A DNA stretch of 64,000 bases, taken from SIG440 sp045648175 (lineage in GTDB: Bacteria > Bacillota > Clostridia > Monoglobales > Monoglobaceae). Numbering within the stretch: position 1 is the stretch's first letter; every line of letters starts with the position of its first letter. The DNA lies in assembly GCA_045648175.1 (NCBI GenBank), contig JAZRNN010000081.1, positions 5,842 to 69,841 of the forward strand. The letters run 5' to 3'. This document shows, one piece after another, positions 48,194 to 57,332 of this stretch. A model generated the notes under the pieces. It was not told where the DNA came from. It made no database searches and worked only from the letters and a program-made list of their open reading frames with translations. The position numbers and the translations under genes are program-made.

Positions 48194-51100
48194 TTATTTT
48201 ACTTTTTTAACAGAATCTTCTCCCAAAACTCCTATAAGAGCAGGGATGCATTTATCATTTTTAATCCACATTGACCGTGGTGCCTGCAAGGTTTCTTTTG
48301 TATCCTCATAATAAATCAAAACAGGTACCAAACCGCTTTCACCGCTGAGAATAGCCTTAACTTTATCAAGCTTTTCTTTTTCATCTGACCTCAATTTAAG
48401 ATAAAGCTTCTTAAAATCAAGAACCGAGGTATCAAGAAGTTCAATTTCTTCAAGCCTGATTTTAGGCAGTCTTTCTTCCTGAATATCAAGATTCCCCTTA
48501 AGAAGACATATATTTTCTTCCTGAAGAACTGGATCAAACCTTTTAACCTGAGATGGGAACACAATAACTTCTATCTCACCCGTCAGGTCTTCAAAGGTTA
48601 TATAGAGCATAAGGTCACCGCGTTTTGTCAGCTGTTCGCGGCGTTTTGATATCATTCCGCCTATTTTAACCTTCATATCGGATGCAAACTTGCCATCTTC
48701 ATTTTCTGTAATTTCAAGGAGGTTGGTGCTGGAATTACGATTAATCACATCCTCAAGTCCGTCAAGTGGATGGCCTGATACATACACGCCCATATATTCC
48801 TTTTCGGCATTCAGTAAATCACGCTTGGGCATTTCGGCAAAAGTGGGAAAATCGTCTTTTATCACAACATCCTCTTCTTCAAACAGGCTGAAGAAGTCAA
48901 GCTGACCTTCAACCGCATTCTTCTGTTCACGAACAGCAGAATCAATAACACTTTCATAAACGCTAAGCAGTACCGAGCGATGAAGGTCAAGGCTGTCAAA
49001 CGCTCCGCTCTTTATCAACGATTCTACAAGACGCTTATTCAGCTTTTTAGGTGCCATTCGTTTGCAGAACTCACGGAACGAGGTGAACTCTCCGTTTTCC
49101 TCGCGTTCTTTTGCCATATCGTCAATAAATGACGAGCCTACATTCTTTATAGCCGCAAGTCCAAAACGGATATCCTTGCCTTCAGGAACAAAGCTGGTAA
49201 AGCTTTTGTTTATATCGGGTGGCAACAGTTTTATTCCACGTTTTTTCGCCTCGTTTATATGTTTGGTAATCTTGGTTGAATTACCCAAAACACTGGTTAG
49301 CAACGCAGCATAAAATTCTGTTGGATAGTGGCATTTAAGCCAGGCTGTCTGATATGAAACAAAAGCATATGCCGCCGCGTGCGACTTGTTGAAGGCATAC
49401 TTTGCAAAATCCATCATTTCATCAAAGATTGAAACCGCAATCTTTTCATCAATGCCACGGCTGATTGCACCTTCAACCTCCGTCTCGCCTGCATCATTCT
49501 TTATACCATAGACAAAGTTTTTGCGTTCCTGCTCCATCACATCGGTCTTCTTTTTAGACATTGCACGACGCACTAAATCGGCACGTCCCAGCGAATAACC
49601 GCCAAGCTCACGCACAATCTGCATAACCTGCTCCTGATATACTATACAGCCATAGGTTACATTGAGTATCGGCTCAAGCATAGGATGCTTATATTTTATG
49701 TTGCCGCTGTTTTTATTTGCAATATATTGGGGGATGGAATCCATCGGGCCCGGTCTGTATAACGAAATACCCGCAATTACATCTTCAATCGAGCTTGGCT
49801 GGAGTTCCTTCATAAACTCCTTCATACCGCCGCTTTCAAGCTGAAATACGCCATCGGTGTCGCCCTTAGAGATAAGCGCAAAGGTCTCGGGGTCAGTCAT
49901 ATCTACGCTGTCCATATCAATATCAATCCCGTGGGTCAGCTTTATATTGTTTACAGCATCACGTATTACAGTAAGGGTACGAAGTCCAAGAAAGTCCATC
50001 TTTAGTAGTCCCAAACGCTCGATTGTTGTCATTGTAAACTGGGTTGTTATAACATCATCATTTCTTGAAAGCGGAACATATGTCTGCACCGGCTCACGAG
50101 TTATAACCACCCCTGCGGCGTGGGTTGATGTATGCCTTGGCAATCCCTCAAATTCTGAAGAAATATCAATCAAACGCTTAACCTGAGGGTCGGTATCATA
50201 CATAAATTTAAGTTGTTTATTTTCCTCAAGTGCACCCTTGATGGTAATATTAAGTTCATTTGGAATTTGCTTTGCTACACTGTCGACAAAGCTGTATGGC
50301 ATATCAAGAGCCCTGCCGGTGTCACGTATCGCAAGCTTTGCCGCCATAGTTCCAAAAGTGACAATCTGAGCAACTTTGTCTTTGCCGTACTTTTTATTTA
50401 CATAGTCAATTACCTCGCCTCGGCGTTCGTAACAAAAGTCTATATCAATATCTGGCATTGTTACACGTTCGGGGTTGAGAAATCGTTCAAAAATCAACTC
50501 ATACTTTATCGGGTCAATGTTGGTAATTTCAAGGCAGTATGAAACTATACTTCCTGCGGCACTGCCTCGACCCGGACCTACCATAATTCCGTTTTCACGC
50601 GCAAAATGAATAAAATCCCATACAATCAAAAAGTAATCTACATAACCCATTGCCTCGATGGTGCTAAGCTCATATTCAAGTCGCTTGCGAAGACTATCGT
50701 CCGCATCAGGATATCTCTTTTCAAAGCCCTTAAGGCAAAGCCGGCGCAAATACTGTGGTGACGTATAGCCTTCTGGAAGGGCAAATTCAGGAAGATGAAG
50801 CTTGCCAAATTCAATATCAACATTGCATAAATCTGCAATTTTTTGAGTGTTTTCAATGGCTTCAGGGATATATGAAAAAAGCTCGTTCATTTCATCCTCG
50901 GATTTTACAAACATTTCCTGAGTGGTCATTTTCATTCTGTCATCATCTGTTACTGTTTTGCCCATCTGAATACACATCAGGATGTCTTGAAACTCTGCAT
51001 CCTCTCTTTTTACATAATGTATGTCATTGGTTGCAACAATCCCTAAATCAAGTTCCCTTGCAAGCCGGATAAGCTCACGGTTGAGCATTTTTTGTTCAAA

Positions 51101-51637
51101 AATTCCGTGATCCTGAATTTCTATAAAATAATTCTCTTTTCCAAAAACATCAACAAACTCAAGTGCAGAAGACTTTGCACCCTCGTAGTCACCGTTTAAT
51201 ATTTTTTTTGAAAGCACGCCTATCATACAGGCACTCAGTGCAATTATACCCTCGCTGTTTTGACGAAGAACCTCCATATCTATACGAGGTTTATAATAAA
51301 AACCGTCAACATAACCGATTGATACTATGTTCATCAGGTTTTTATAACCCTCATTGTTTTTCGCAAGCAAAATAAGGTGAGAGCTTGACGAATCAAGCTC
51401 ATGGATTTTGTCGTGTCGTCCACGTGCCGCAACATATACCTCGCACCCTAAAACCGGCTTTATACCGATACTTTTTGCATATTCATAAAAGTCAATAACG
51501 CCAAACATACACCCATGGTCGGTTATTGCCATGGCTGTTTGTCCAAGCTCTTTGGCACGGTCAAGAATTTTCTTTATTGTACCTTCACCATCAAGAAGGC
51601 TGAAGGCTGTATGCGTATGTAAATGTGCAAATGCCAT
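48194..51637 (-). CDS. dnaE: DNA polymerase III alpha subunit, DnaE type
   Basis: 1147 residues. N-terminal PHP domain (FAHLHTHTAFSLLDGEGTIK, ITDHGCMFGVIDFYEYAKS), polymerase core with GPGRGSAAGSIVSYCLEI and the catalytic PDIDIDFCYERRGEVIDYVN, IVYQEQVMQIVRELGGYSLG, SHAAAYAFVSYQTAWLKCHY, then HhH and OB-fold parts (GGMISKRREQLTKRGDLMLY). Replicative polymerase; in Firmicutes it acts with PolC, which is not in this window. Adjacent to whiA in one operon. Confidence 0.98.
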   Translation of the reverse strand: MAFAHLHTHTAFSLLDGEGTIKKILDRAKELGQTAMAITDHGCMFGVIDFYEYAKSIGIKPVLGCEVYVAARGRHDKIHELDSSSSHLILLAKNNEGYKNLMNIVSIGYVDGFYYKPRIDMEVLRQNSEGIIALSACMIGVLSKKILNGDYEGAKSSALEFVDVFGKENYFIEIQDHGIFEQKMLNRELIRLARELDLGIVATNDIHYVKREDAEFQDILMCIQMGKTVTDDDRMKMTTQEMFVKSEDEMNELFSYIPEAIENTQKIADLCNVDIEFGKLHLPEFALPEGYTSPQYLRRLCLKGFEKRYPDADDSLRKRLEYELSTIEAMGYVDYFLIVWDFIHFARENGIMVGPGRGSAAGSIVSYCLEITNIDPIKYELIFERFLNPERVTMPDIDIDFCYERRGEVIDYVNKKYGKDKVAQIVTFGTMAAKLAIRDTGRALDMPYSFVDSVAKQIPNELNITIKGALEENKQLKFMYDTDPQVKRLIDISSEFEGLPRHTSTHAAGVVITREPVQTYVPLSRNDDVITTQFTMTTIERLGLLKMDFLGLRTLTVIRDAVNNIKLTHGIDIDMDSVDMTDPETFALISKGDTDGVFQLESGGMKEFMKELQPSSIEDVIAGISLYRPGPMDSIPQYIANKNSGNIKYKHPMLEPILNVTYGCIVYQEQVMQIVRELGGYSLGRADLVRRAMSKKKTDVMEQERKNFVYGIKNDAGETEVEGAISRGIDEKIAVSIFDEMMDFAKYAFNKSHAAAYAFVSYQTAWLKCHYPTEFYAALLTSVLGNSTKITKHINEAKKRGIKLLPPDINKSFTSFVPEGKDIRFGLAAIKNVGSSFIDDMAKEREENGEFTSFREFCKRMAPKKLNKRLVESLIKSGAFDSLDLHRSVLLSVYESVIDSAVREQKNAVEGQLDFFSLFEEEDVVIKDDFPTFAEMPKRDLLNAEKEYMGVYVSGHPLDGLEDVINRNSSTNLLEITENEDGKFASDMKVKIGGMISKRREQLTKRGDLMLYITFEDLTGEIEVIVFPSQVKRFDPVLQEENICLLKGNLDIQEERLPKIRLEEIELLDTSVLDFKKLYLKLRSDEKEKLDKVKAILSGESGLVPVLIYYEDTKETLQAPRSMWIKNDKCIPALIGVLGEDSVKKVK

Positions 51638-51663
51638 ATTATTGTACCTTTTCTTTCTTTATC

Positions 51664-52539
51664 TCAAAGTTTTTCTGCAACATCAAGAAGCTTTTTAAGT
51701 CGGTGGTTTACCCCTGATTTTGACAGTGGCGGTGTAAGTCTTTTACCAAGTTCAACAAGGCTTAAATCCTTGTTTTCCTTTCGCATAACAGCAATCTCCC
51801 TGAGTTCTTCAGGAAGATTGTCAAGCCCAATTCTGTCTTCTATTTTGGTGATTGCCGTCAAATGCCTGCTGGATGCCTCAATTACCTTATCCATATTTGC
51901 CGTCTCACCGTTTGATGTCCGGGTCAGGTTGCTTCTGACCTCACGCTCGATTTTTATATTTAAAATTTCCATCTGCGACCCAAATGCCCCCATATAAGCA
52001 AGAGCATCACATATTATGTCGCTGTTTTTTGTATAAAGTACATAGCTGTTTTTTTTCACAATACTATTTAAAGCAAGTCCCATCTCCTGCAAAAGATTTT
52101 TGAATTGGTCGTGAATTCTTTTGCTGTATGTGACAATTTCCATATTATATGTTTTTTGCGGGTCGGTCAAGGTTCCGCCGCCCAAAAATACACCTCTCAA
52201 AAAGGCACCACGGCAACATTCCGATTTTACAAAGGTTTCTGCAATTTCGGATGTTGAAAGTTCATATTCAAGTATTTTTGAAAGAATTCTTTTATCATCC
52301 AAAGTACAAAAAAAGCTACTTTTAAGGCTTTCGATTGTAATCTCGACATCAAGGCAATTTTTAAGTAGCATCCCGAATCGTTCAATAGCTTCACGACATT
52401 CAAGGGATACTCTTACCTGATTACCCTTAAACTTTCCGGCAAACATAATGATTCCCATCATCTCGGCCTCGCAGCAACAAAGCTCACCGCAGTCTATGCG
52501 GCATAAGGCTTCTTTGGTCCTTTTTGAAAAAGATTTCAT
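51664..52539 (-). CDS. whiA: DNA-binding protein WhiA
   Basis: 291 residues: N-terminal LAGLIDADG-like fold (RGAFLRGVFLGGGTLTDPQK) and a C-terminal HTH (SRHLTAITKIEDRIGLDNLP, EELREIAVMRKENKDLSLVE, LGKRLTPPLSKSGVNHRLKK). Affects cell division and chromosome segregation in Bacillus and sporulation in Streptomyces. Strong RBS GGAGGGG. In most Firmicutes it follows rapZ and yvcK; here it directly follows murB. Confidence 0.96.
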   Translation of the reverse strand: MKSFSKRTKEALCRIDCGELCCCEAEMMGIIMFAGKFKGNQVRVSLECREAIERFGMLLKNCLDVEITIESLKSSFFCTLDDKRILSKILEYELSTSEIAETFVKSECCRGAFLRGVFLGGGTLTDPQKTYNMEIVTYSKRIHDQFKNLLQEMGLALNSIVKKNSYVLYTKNSDIICDALAYMGAFGSQMEILNIKIEREVRSNLTRTSNGETANMDKVIEASSRHLTAITKIEDRIGLDNLPEELREIAVMRKENKDLSLVELGKRLTPPLSKSGVNHRLKKLLDVAEKL

Positions 52540-52565
52540 CTGCGGTGTCCCCCCTCCGGTAGTTT

Positions 52566-53462
52566 TTAAAATTCACCAATCATCTTGACTTCTGGTTCAA
52601 GAATAACTCCTGATTTTTCATAAACAGTTTTTTTGATATGTTCAATCAGATTAAAAACATCTTGTGCCGTTGCACCGCCAGTGTTAATAACAAAGCCTGC
52701 GTGCTTTTCAGACACCTGAGCGCCCCCTATAGAATAACCTTTAAGTCCCGCCTGTTCAATAAGTGGGCCTGCAAAATAACCCGTCGGCCGTTTAAATGTA
52801 CTGCCTGCACTTGGTTTTTCAATAGGTTGTTTTGATACTCTACGCTGTGTATAATCAGCAATTTGTGCCTTTATTTTATCAACATTACCGGGTTTTAATT
52901 TTAACGTGCAGCCAAGAATTATATAATTACCGCACGCAAACTTGCTCGTTCGATATCCAAATTCACATTCATCTGCGGGGATTTCATAAAAATTCCCCTG
53001 CATATCCATATACTCTACTGATTTTATTATTTCCTTCATTTCGTGGTCATATGCCCCTGCATTCATATAAACGGCACCGCCAACCGAACCCGGAATTCCT
53101 GACGAAAATTCTGTCCCCGTAAGCCCTGCACCAACCGCAGCAGTTGACACCCGTGACAGTATCGCACCTGCCTCTGCGTAAATCTTATCACCATAGACTC
53201 TTATCGAATCCATATTTTTAAGGCAGACAACTGCCCCGCGAACCCCCTTGTCGCCCACAAGCAAGTTAGAACCATTCCCCAATATAAAGCACGGAAGACC
53301 TGCCTCGTTTATCGCTTTAAGGGTCTGCGACAACTGTTCCTTTGTGTCAGGCGTTAAAAACCAATCTGCCCTACCACCTATTTTAAAAGTAGTATGACGG
53401 CTCATAGGCTCGTCTGTAAGAACATTTTTCTTACCAAGAATATTTTCAAAAATTTCACGCAT
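52566..53462 (-). CDS. murB: UDP-N-acetylenolpyruvoylglucosamine reductase MurB
   Basis: 298 residues, type II: PMSRHTTFKIGGRADWFLTP (FAD domain), FILGNGSNLLVGDKGVRGAV, FSSGIPGSVGGAVYMNAGAY, catalytic Ser in SAGSTFKRPTGYFAGPLIEQ, C-terminal EPEVKMIG. It makes UDP-MurNAc for peptidoglycan. Twenty bp after the PHP gene. Confidence 0.97.
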   Translation of the reverse strand: MREIFENILGKKNVLTDEPMSRHTTFKIGGRADWFLTPDTKEQLSQTLKAINEAGLPCFILGNGSNLLVGDKGVRGAVVCLKNMDSIRVYGDKIYAEAGAILSRVSTAAVGAGLTGTEFSSGIPGSVGGAVYMNAGAYDHEMKEIIKSVEYMDMQGNFYEIPADECEFGYRTSKFACGNYIILGCTLKLKPGNVDKIKAQIADYTQRRVSKQPIEKPSAGSTFKRPTGYFAGPLIEQAGLKGYSIGGAQVSEKHAGFVINTGGATAQDVFNLIEHIKKTVYEKSGVILEPEVKMIGEF

Positions 53463-53482
53463 AATTTATATCGCCTTTCGGA

Positions 53483-54223
53483 TTATTCATCAAAGGTTTT
53501 AAACTCAAAACTTCGGTTTTTCTTTGCCGATATATATTTTATGAATCTTTCGGCATTTAAATTCATAATTAAATATTCAGGGAAGTCCATCTCTTCAAGC
53601 ATATCAACCGCATTTTTAATATGCCCGATTCCCGCCATAAAATGAGCATCCGAATTTACAACTATCGGTGCACCGTACTTTTTGCAAGCAAGGGCTATCT
53701 CACGGCACCGCTCCACATTCTGCGGTCTTGATATAAATGTGTGATTATTGATTTCTATACACACATTCCTTTCCTTGGCATAGGGAACTACTTTATCTAT
53801 ATCAAAAAGATAATCGGGCGAGCCTATATGCCCAAGTATATCAACATAAGGGTTATCAATTACATTCAACCATGTTTCGGTATGGTCGCCGCCCTTTTCT
53901 TCGTGATAAGTATCGTTATGAATTGACGCGATAACCAATTCCATAAGTCCAAGTATTGAAGATGGCATATCAAGTTCGCCCGAACGGTCTGTCACATTTG
54001 CCTCGGTGCCGCACAAAAGTTTTACTCCTTCAATAACGCGTGGAATCGCCTTAAAGTATACAAAGTGCCACCAATGAGGTGAATCGGGCATTGAAAGGCC
54101 GTGATTGGTCATCGCAACAAGTTCAAGCCCCTTATCCCTTGCCGCACACATATTTTCATAAAGAGTGCTGTATGCATGGGAAGATACGTTTGTATGTGTG
54201 TGAATATCTGTCAAAATTTTCAT
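53483..54223 (-). CDS. PHP-family phosphatase
   Basis: 246 residues: LTDIHTHTNVSSHAYSTLYE (first metal motif), LVAMTNHGLSMPDSPHWWHF, LLCGTEANVTDRSGELDMPS, LVIASIHNDTYHEEKGGDHT, VDILGHIGSPDY, VCIEINNHTF, IVVNSDAHFM. All metal ligands of a YcdX-like PHP trinuclear site are present. Substrate is unknown. It begins 3 bp after hprK. A broken paralogue lies at 10549-11028. Confidence 0.9.
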   Translation of the reverse strand: MKILTDIHTHTNVSSHAYSTLYENMCAARDKGLELVAMTNHGLSMPDSPHWWHFVYFKAIPRVIEGVKLLCGTEANVTDRSGELDMPSSILGLMELVIASIHNDTYHEEKGGDHTETWLNVIDNPYVDILGHIGSPDYLFDIDKVVPYAKERNVCIEINNHTFISRPQNVERCREIALACKKYGAPIVVNSDAHFMAGIGHIKNAVDMLEEMDFPEYLIMNLNAERFIKYISAKKNRSFEFKTFDE

Positions 54224-54226
54224 TAA

Positions 54227-55165
54227 TTAATCCTCTTCTGCACCCATCTGTTCAATAAGACGGTTATTAAGTTCTTCTGCTGCGTTATATCCCATACGAC
54301 GCTGACGGTTGTTCATTGCGGCAATTTCAAAAATAACCGCAAGATTTCTGCCGGGACGGATAGGTATTGTAAGTGATGGAACATTTATTCCTAAAATTTC
54401 AGTATAATTATCAACAAGACCAAGTCTGTCATACTGTTTGTCCTTTTGCCAGGTTTCAAGCTGAATTACAAGGTCAATCTTTTCGGTATCCTTTACGGCA
54501 CCCATACCAAAAATCTTCTTTACATCAATAATGCCTATACCACGCATTTCAATGAAGTGCCTTATAATCTCGGGCGAGCTTCCAACCAAAGTCTTTGAAG
54601 ATACTCGTCTGATTTCAACAGCATCATCAGCAACAAGACGGTGTCCGCGCTTCATAAGTTCAACCGCAGCCTCACTTTTACCTATTCCGCTTTCACCTAA
54701 AATCAAGATACCTTCACCATAAACCTCAACCAAAACACCGTGACGTGTAATTCTGGGTGCAAGTTCCACATTCAAAAATGCAATAAGCGCACTCATAAAG
54801 GCAGATGTGCTCAATGAAGTTCTTAAAATATTTATCTGATATTTTTCTGCAATCTCCAGCATTTCAGGGAAGATTTCCATTCCTCTGGTTACAACAGCAA
54901 CAGGGATTTTCTTACTGAAAAATTCTTCTATTCTCTTATATCTCTCTTTAGAGTCAAGCGTTGAAAGATAAGTGTTTTCAACCATACCCATAACCTGAAT
55001 TCGCTTTGGCTCAAAATAGTCAAAGAAACCTGCAATCTGCAATCCCGGGCGGTTAACATCGGTTGTTTCAATTAAAACATCCTTGTCTGCCACAAAAATC
55101 TCTTCAAGCTTAAACTCGCCTATAATCTTGCTTAACTTAACTTTAAATTCCTGAGCTTTTTCCAT
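54227..55165 (-). CDS. hprK: HPr kinase/phosphorylase
   Basis: 312 residues: Walker A ILGESGIGKSEAAVELMKRG, HRLVADDAVEIRRVS, signature IEMRGIGIIDVKKIFGMGAV, then LTIPIRPGRNLAVIFEIAAM. It phosphorylates HPr on Ser46 and reverses this with phosphate, driving carbon catabolite control in Firmicutes. First gene of a six-gene minus-strand operon. HPr itself is not in the window. Confidence 0.97.
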   Translation of the reverse strand: MEKAQEFKVKLSKIIGEFKLEEIFVADKDVLIETTDVNRPGLQIAGFFDYFEPKRIQVMGMVENTYLSTLDSKERYKRIEEFFSKKIPVAVVTRGMEIFPEMLEIAEKYQINILRTSLSTSAFMSALIAFLNVELAPRITRHGVLVEVYGEGILILGESGIGKSEAAVELMKRGHRLVADDAVEIRRVSSKTLVGSSPEIIRHFIEMRGIGIIDVKKIFGMGAVKDTEKIDLVIQLETWQKDKQYDRLGLVDNYTEILGINVPSLTIPIRPGRNLAVIFEIAAMNNRQRRMGYNAAEELNNRLIEQMGAEED

Positions 55166-55196
55166 ATTATCAACTCCATTTTCTTATTTAATAGAA

Positions 55197-55505
55197 CTAT
55201 TGTTTTCTATCATGAATAACCATCCCAATCACGGTAAACACAAGCAATGATACATGTATAACCAATGATGGATATGCCGGTGCAGCAATATCATAAATGC
55301 TCCATAATACCATATTTATTATTGTCCAGAATCTGTATTTTGCACCACTTGACTGGCCTGTACACATAACAAATGTCAGTGATGCAACAATAACCAATAT
55401 TCCCGAAAGAGCCACGCCTCTTTCAACCCATATATTGAGAACAAAGAACTTCACATATCTTGCAAACTTCACTATTGAAGATAACTTCACTTGCCCACAG
55501 AGCAA
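55197..55505 (-). CDS. Small membrane protein, YgjV-like C-terminal half (possibly truncated)
   Basis: Up to 102 residues with three hydrophobic stretches: GVALSGILVIVASLTFVMC, RFWTIINMVLWSIYDIAAPA, YPSLVIHVSLLVFTVIGMVI and a final HDRKQ. The WSIYDI...IGMVIHDRK end resembles YgjV-family inner-membrane proteins, which are about 160-180 residues, so the N-terminal half seems lost. The start is uncertain (TTG at 55505 or a later GTG). The promoter at 55535-55562 would read it and could continue into hprK, 31 bp further on. Confidence 0.5.
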   Translation of the reverse strand: MLCGQVKLSSIVKFARYVKFFVLNIWVERGVALSGILVIVASLTFVMCTGQSSGAKYRFWTIINMVLWSIYDIAAPAYPSLVIHVSLLVFTVIGMVIHDRKQ

Positions 55506-55534
55506 ACTTAGTTAAAGATTCACACTTTGAATTC

Positions 55535-55562
55535 ATTATACCACATTTTATATGTTTTGCAA
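55535..55562 (-). promoter_or_regulatory. Promoter upstream of the YgjV-like gene and the hprK operon
   Basis: TTGCAA, 16 bp, TATAAT on the minus strand. No closer promoter for hprK is obvious. Confidence 0.6.
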
Positions 55563-55606
55563 ATATAAATAAAGAATTTTTATTAGCTAAATATTTATAT
55601 TTTATC

Positions 55607-55635
55607 TTGACATTTAGCAAACTTTGTGGTATCAT
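55607..55635 (+). promoter_or_regulatory. Promoter of the tRNA-Asp/tRNA-Thr transcript
   Basis: TTGACA, 17 bp, TATCAT, 20 bp upstream of tRNA-Asp. Confidence 0.75.
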
Positions 55636-55654
55636 TTTTTAGTGGTCTTAATTT

Positions 55655-55731
55655 GGTCCGGTAGTTCAGTTGGTTAGAATGCCAGCCTGTCACGCTGGAG
55701 GTCGTGGGTTCGAGCCCCATCCGGATCGCCA
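55655..55731 (+). tRNA. tRNA-Asp (anticodon GUC)
   Basis: GGTCCGG acceptor pairing with CCGGATC, D-arm GTTCAGTTGGTTAGAAT, anticodon stem-loop GCCTGTCACGC giving GUC, T-arm GTGGGTTCGAGCCCCAT, encoded CCA. Confidence 0.97.
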
Positions 55732-55736
55732 CTTAT

Positions 55737-55812
<76 letters not shown>

Positions 55813-55814
55813 AA

Positions 55815-55845
55815 AAAATCCTGTCATAAGACAGGATTTTTTTAT
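55815..55845 (+). terminator. Terminator of the tRNA pair
   Basis: AAATCCTGTC/GACAGGATTT with T7; also able to stop the convergent DUF4430 gene. Confidence 0.85.
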
Positions 55846-55853
55846 TCTCAATT

Positions 55854-56267
55854 CTATTTCATATAAGTAAGTTCATAATGCTCGCCGTCAGAAATTTGTG
55901 TGCTATCCACACCGGTCTGCATATATCCACTGTTCTTTGTCAGCGACCAATAGCTTTGGTTTATATCATAGTCAGCCGTAATGCCATTAACCACCTTAAC
56001 ATAAAGGCCATAAGGACCTTTTTCGCCCGAAATAAGTCCGTGTTCCAATAATGCTTCTCCCAGAGTTTCTTTATCTGTATTAATGGTAAATGTTACCGTT
56101 TTATCTTCCGCAACAACGTCTACTGTTACAACTTTTACTCCATTTCCAAGTTTGGCATCCTCAGTATATGTCGCAGTCTCCCACAAATTCTTTTCAGCAG
56201 TTGTATCACCACAAGCCGTCATAAATATACACAATATACATATCATTAAACTGATGTATTTTTTCAT
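55854..56267 (-). CDS. DUF4430-domain lipoprotein
   Basis: 137 residues. Lipoprotein signal (ISLMICILCIFMTACGDTTA, lipobox MTAC), then a DUF4430 domain (VAEDKTVTFTINTDKETLGE, ALLEHGLISGEKGPYGLYVK, NQSYWSLTKNSGYMQTGVDS). The domain is related to the C-terminal domain of cobalamin-binding proteins such as transcobalamin. Ligand unknown. A strong terminator separates it from the upstream ABC permeases, so its link with purine uptake is only positional. Confidence 0.85.
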   Translation of the reverse strand: MKKYISLMICILCIFMTACGDTTAEKNLWETATYTEDAKLGNGVKVVTVDVVAEDKTVTFTINTDKETLGEALLEHGLISGEKGPYGLYVKVVNGITADYDINQSYWSLTKNSGYMQTGVDSTQISDGEHYELTYMK

Positions 56268-56310
56268 TTAAATCACCTCTGTTTTTTACTATTTTAATTA
56301 AGTACAAAAA

Positions 56311-56341
56311 CAAATCCCGGAATGGTAAAATTCCGGGATTG
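56311..56341 (-). terminator. Terminator of the purine/nucleoside ABC operon
   Basis: CAATCCCGGAAT/ATTCCGGGATTTG followed by TTTTTG on the minus strand, 5 bp after the second permease gene. Confidence 0.85.
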
Positions 56342-56345
56342 TTCA

Positions 56346-57332
56346 TTACCGTTCTTCTCGGAAATAAGGTAATCCAAGTGCTGCCGGGGGTTGATTTTCT
56401 TTTTTGTCTCTCATACTTGTAATAATCAGTACGAGAATGGTAACAACATAAGGCAGCATCTCAAAAAGCTTTTTAGCACTTACACTGATGTTGGGGATAT
56501 AAGTCGGGATTACATATAAAAACCCAAACAGAATGGAGCCAAGAATACTGATAGACGGTCTCCATACTGAGAATATAACAAGTGCAATCGACAGCCATCC
56601 TCTGTCTCCAAAACCATTGTTTGACCATACACCATTGGCATAGTCCATTACATAGTATAATCCGCCCAGGCCTGCAATGGCACTGCCTATGCAAGTAGCA
56701 AGATATTTGTAACGGGTAACATTTATACCTGCAGCATCGGCTGTTTCAGGGCTTTCACCCACGGCTCTCAGATGCAGACCCATACGGGTTTTGTTAAGCA
56801 CAAATGACGAAACAAGTGCCACAGCAATAGCCACATATACCAAAAAACCGTAAGACACAAACACATCTCCAAACCACCCAAGCTTATCAGCAAACGGCAA
56901 TTGGGTTTTAAATGCTGTGCTGGTATTTGAAAGTGCAATAGAGGGCACATCGGAATCAACCAATTTAATTAACGAGCCGCCAAAAAAGTTGCCGATACCT
57001 ATACCGAATGTTGTGAGAGCAAGCCCTGTAACATTTTGATTAGCCCTTAAAGTTACTGTCAGGAAACAATAAATCAGTCCCATCAGTGTAGAACCAATCA
57101 GTGAACAAATCAACGGAATAATAACTGCAAGAAAAGGATTAAGCATTGCAGGGTTTGTCAGGCTTTGTTCATAGATAAACGCACCCGCAACACCACTGAT
57201 TGCACCAACATACATAATACCAGGAATACCAAGATTTAAATGTCCTGATTTTTCGGTAAGAATTTCTCCGGTTGAACCAAACAACAAAGGAGTTCCCTGC
57301 ATAACTGCACGCTGAATAATAGTTATAATCAT
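56346..57332 (-). CDS. BMP-type ABC transporter permease 2 (nucleoside uptake)
   Basis: 328 residues, about nine membrane helices: GTPLLFGSTGEILTEKSGHL, NLGIPGIMYVGAISGVAGAF, ALTTFGIGIGNFFGGSLIKL, LRAVGESPETADAAGINVTR (EAA-like loop). Belongs to the branched-chain/ribose-type permeases found with BmpA-like lipoproteins (YufQ/NupQ-like). Its ATG overlaps the end of permease 1 by 4 bp. Confidence 0.92.
   Translation of the reverse strand: MIITIIQRAVMQGTPLLFGSTGEILTEKSGHLNLGIPGIMYVGAISGVAGAFIYEQSLTNPAMLNPFLAVIIPLICSLIGSTLMGLIYCFLTVTLRANQNVTGLALTTFGIGIGNFFGGSLIKLVDSDVPSIALSNTSTAFKTQLPFADKLGWFGDVFVSYGFLVYVAIAVALVSSFVLNKTRMGLHLRAVGESPETADAAGINVTRYKYLATCIGSAIAGLGGLYYVMDYANGVWSNNGFGDRGWLSIALVIFSVWRPSISILGSILFGFLYVIPTYIPNISVSAKKLFEMLPYVVTILVLIITSMRDKKENQPPAALGLPYFREER

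Noticed and set aside
50213..50542. Plus-strand reading frames inside dnaE (and similar ones inside groL, iorA and the polysaccharide lyase)
   Set aside because: Antisense shadows of strongly supported genes, without RBS or domain similarity.
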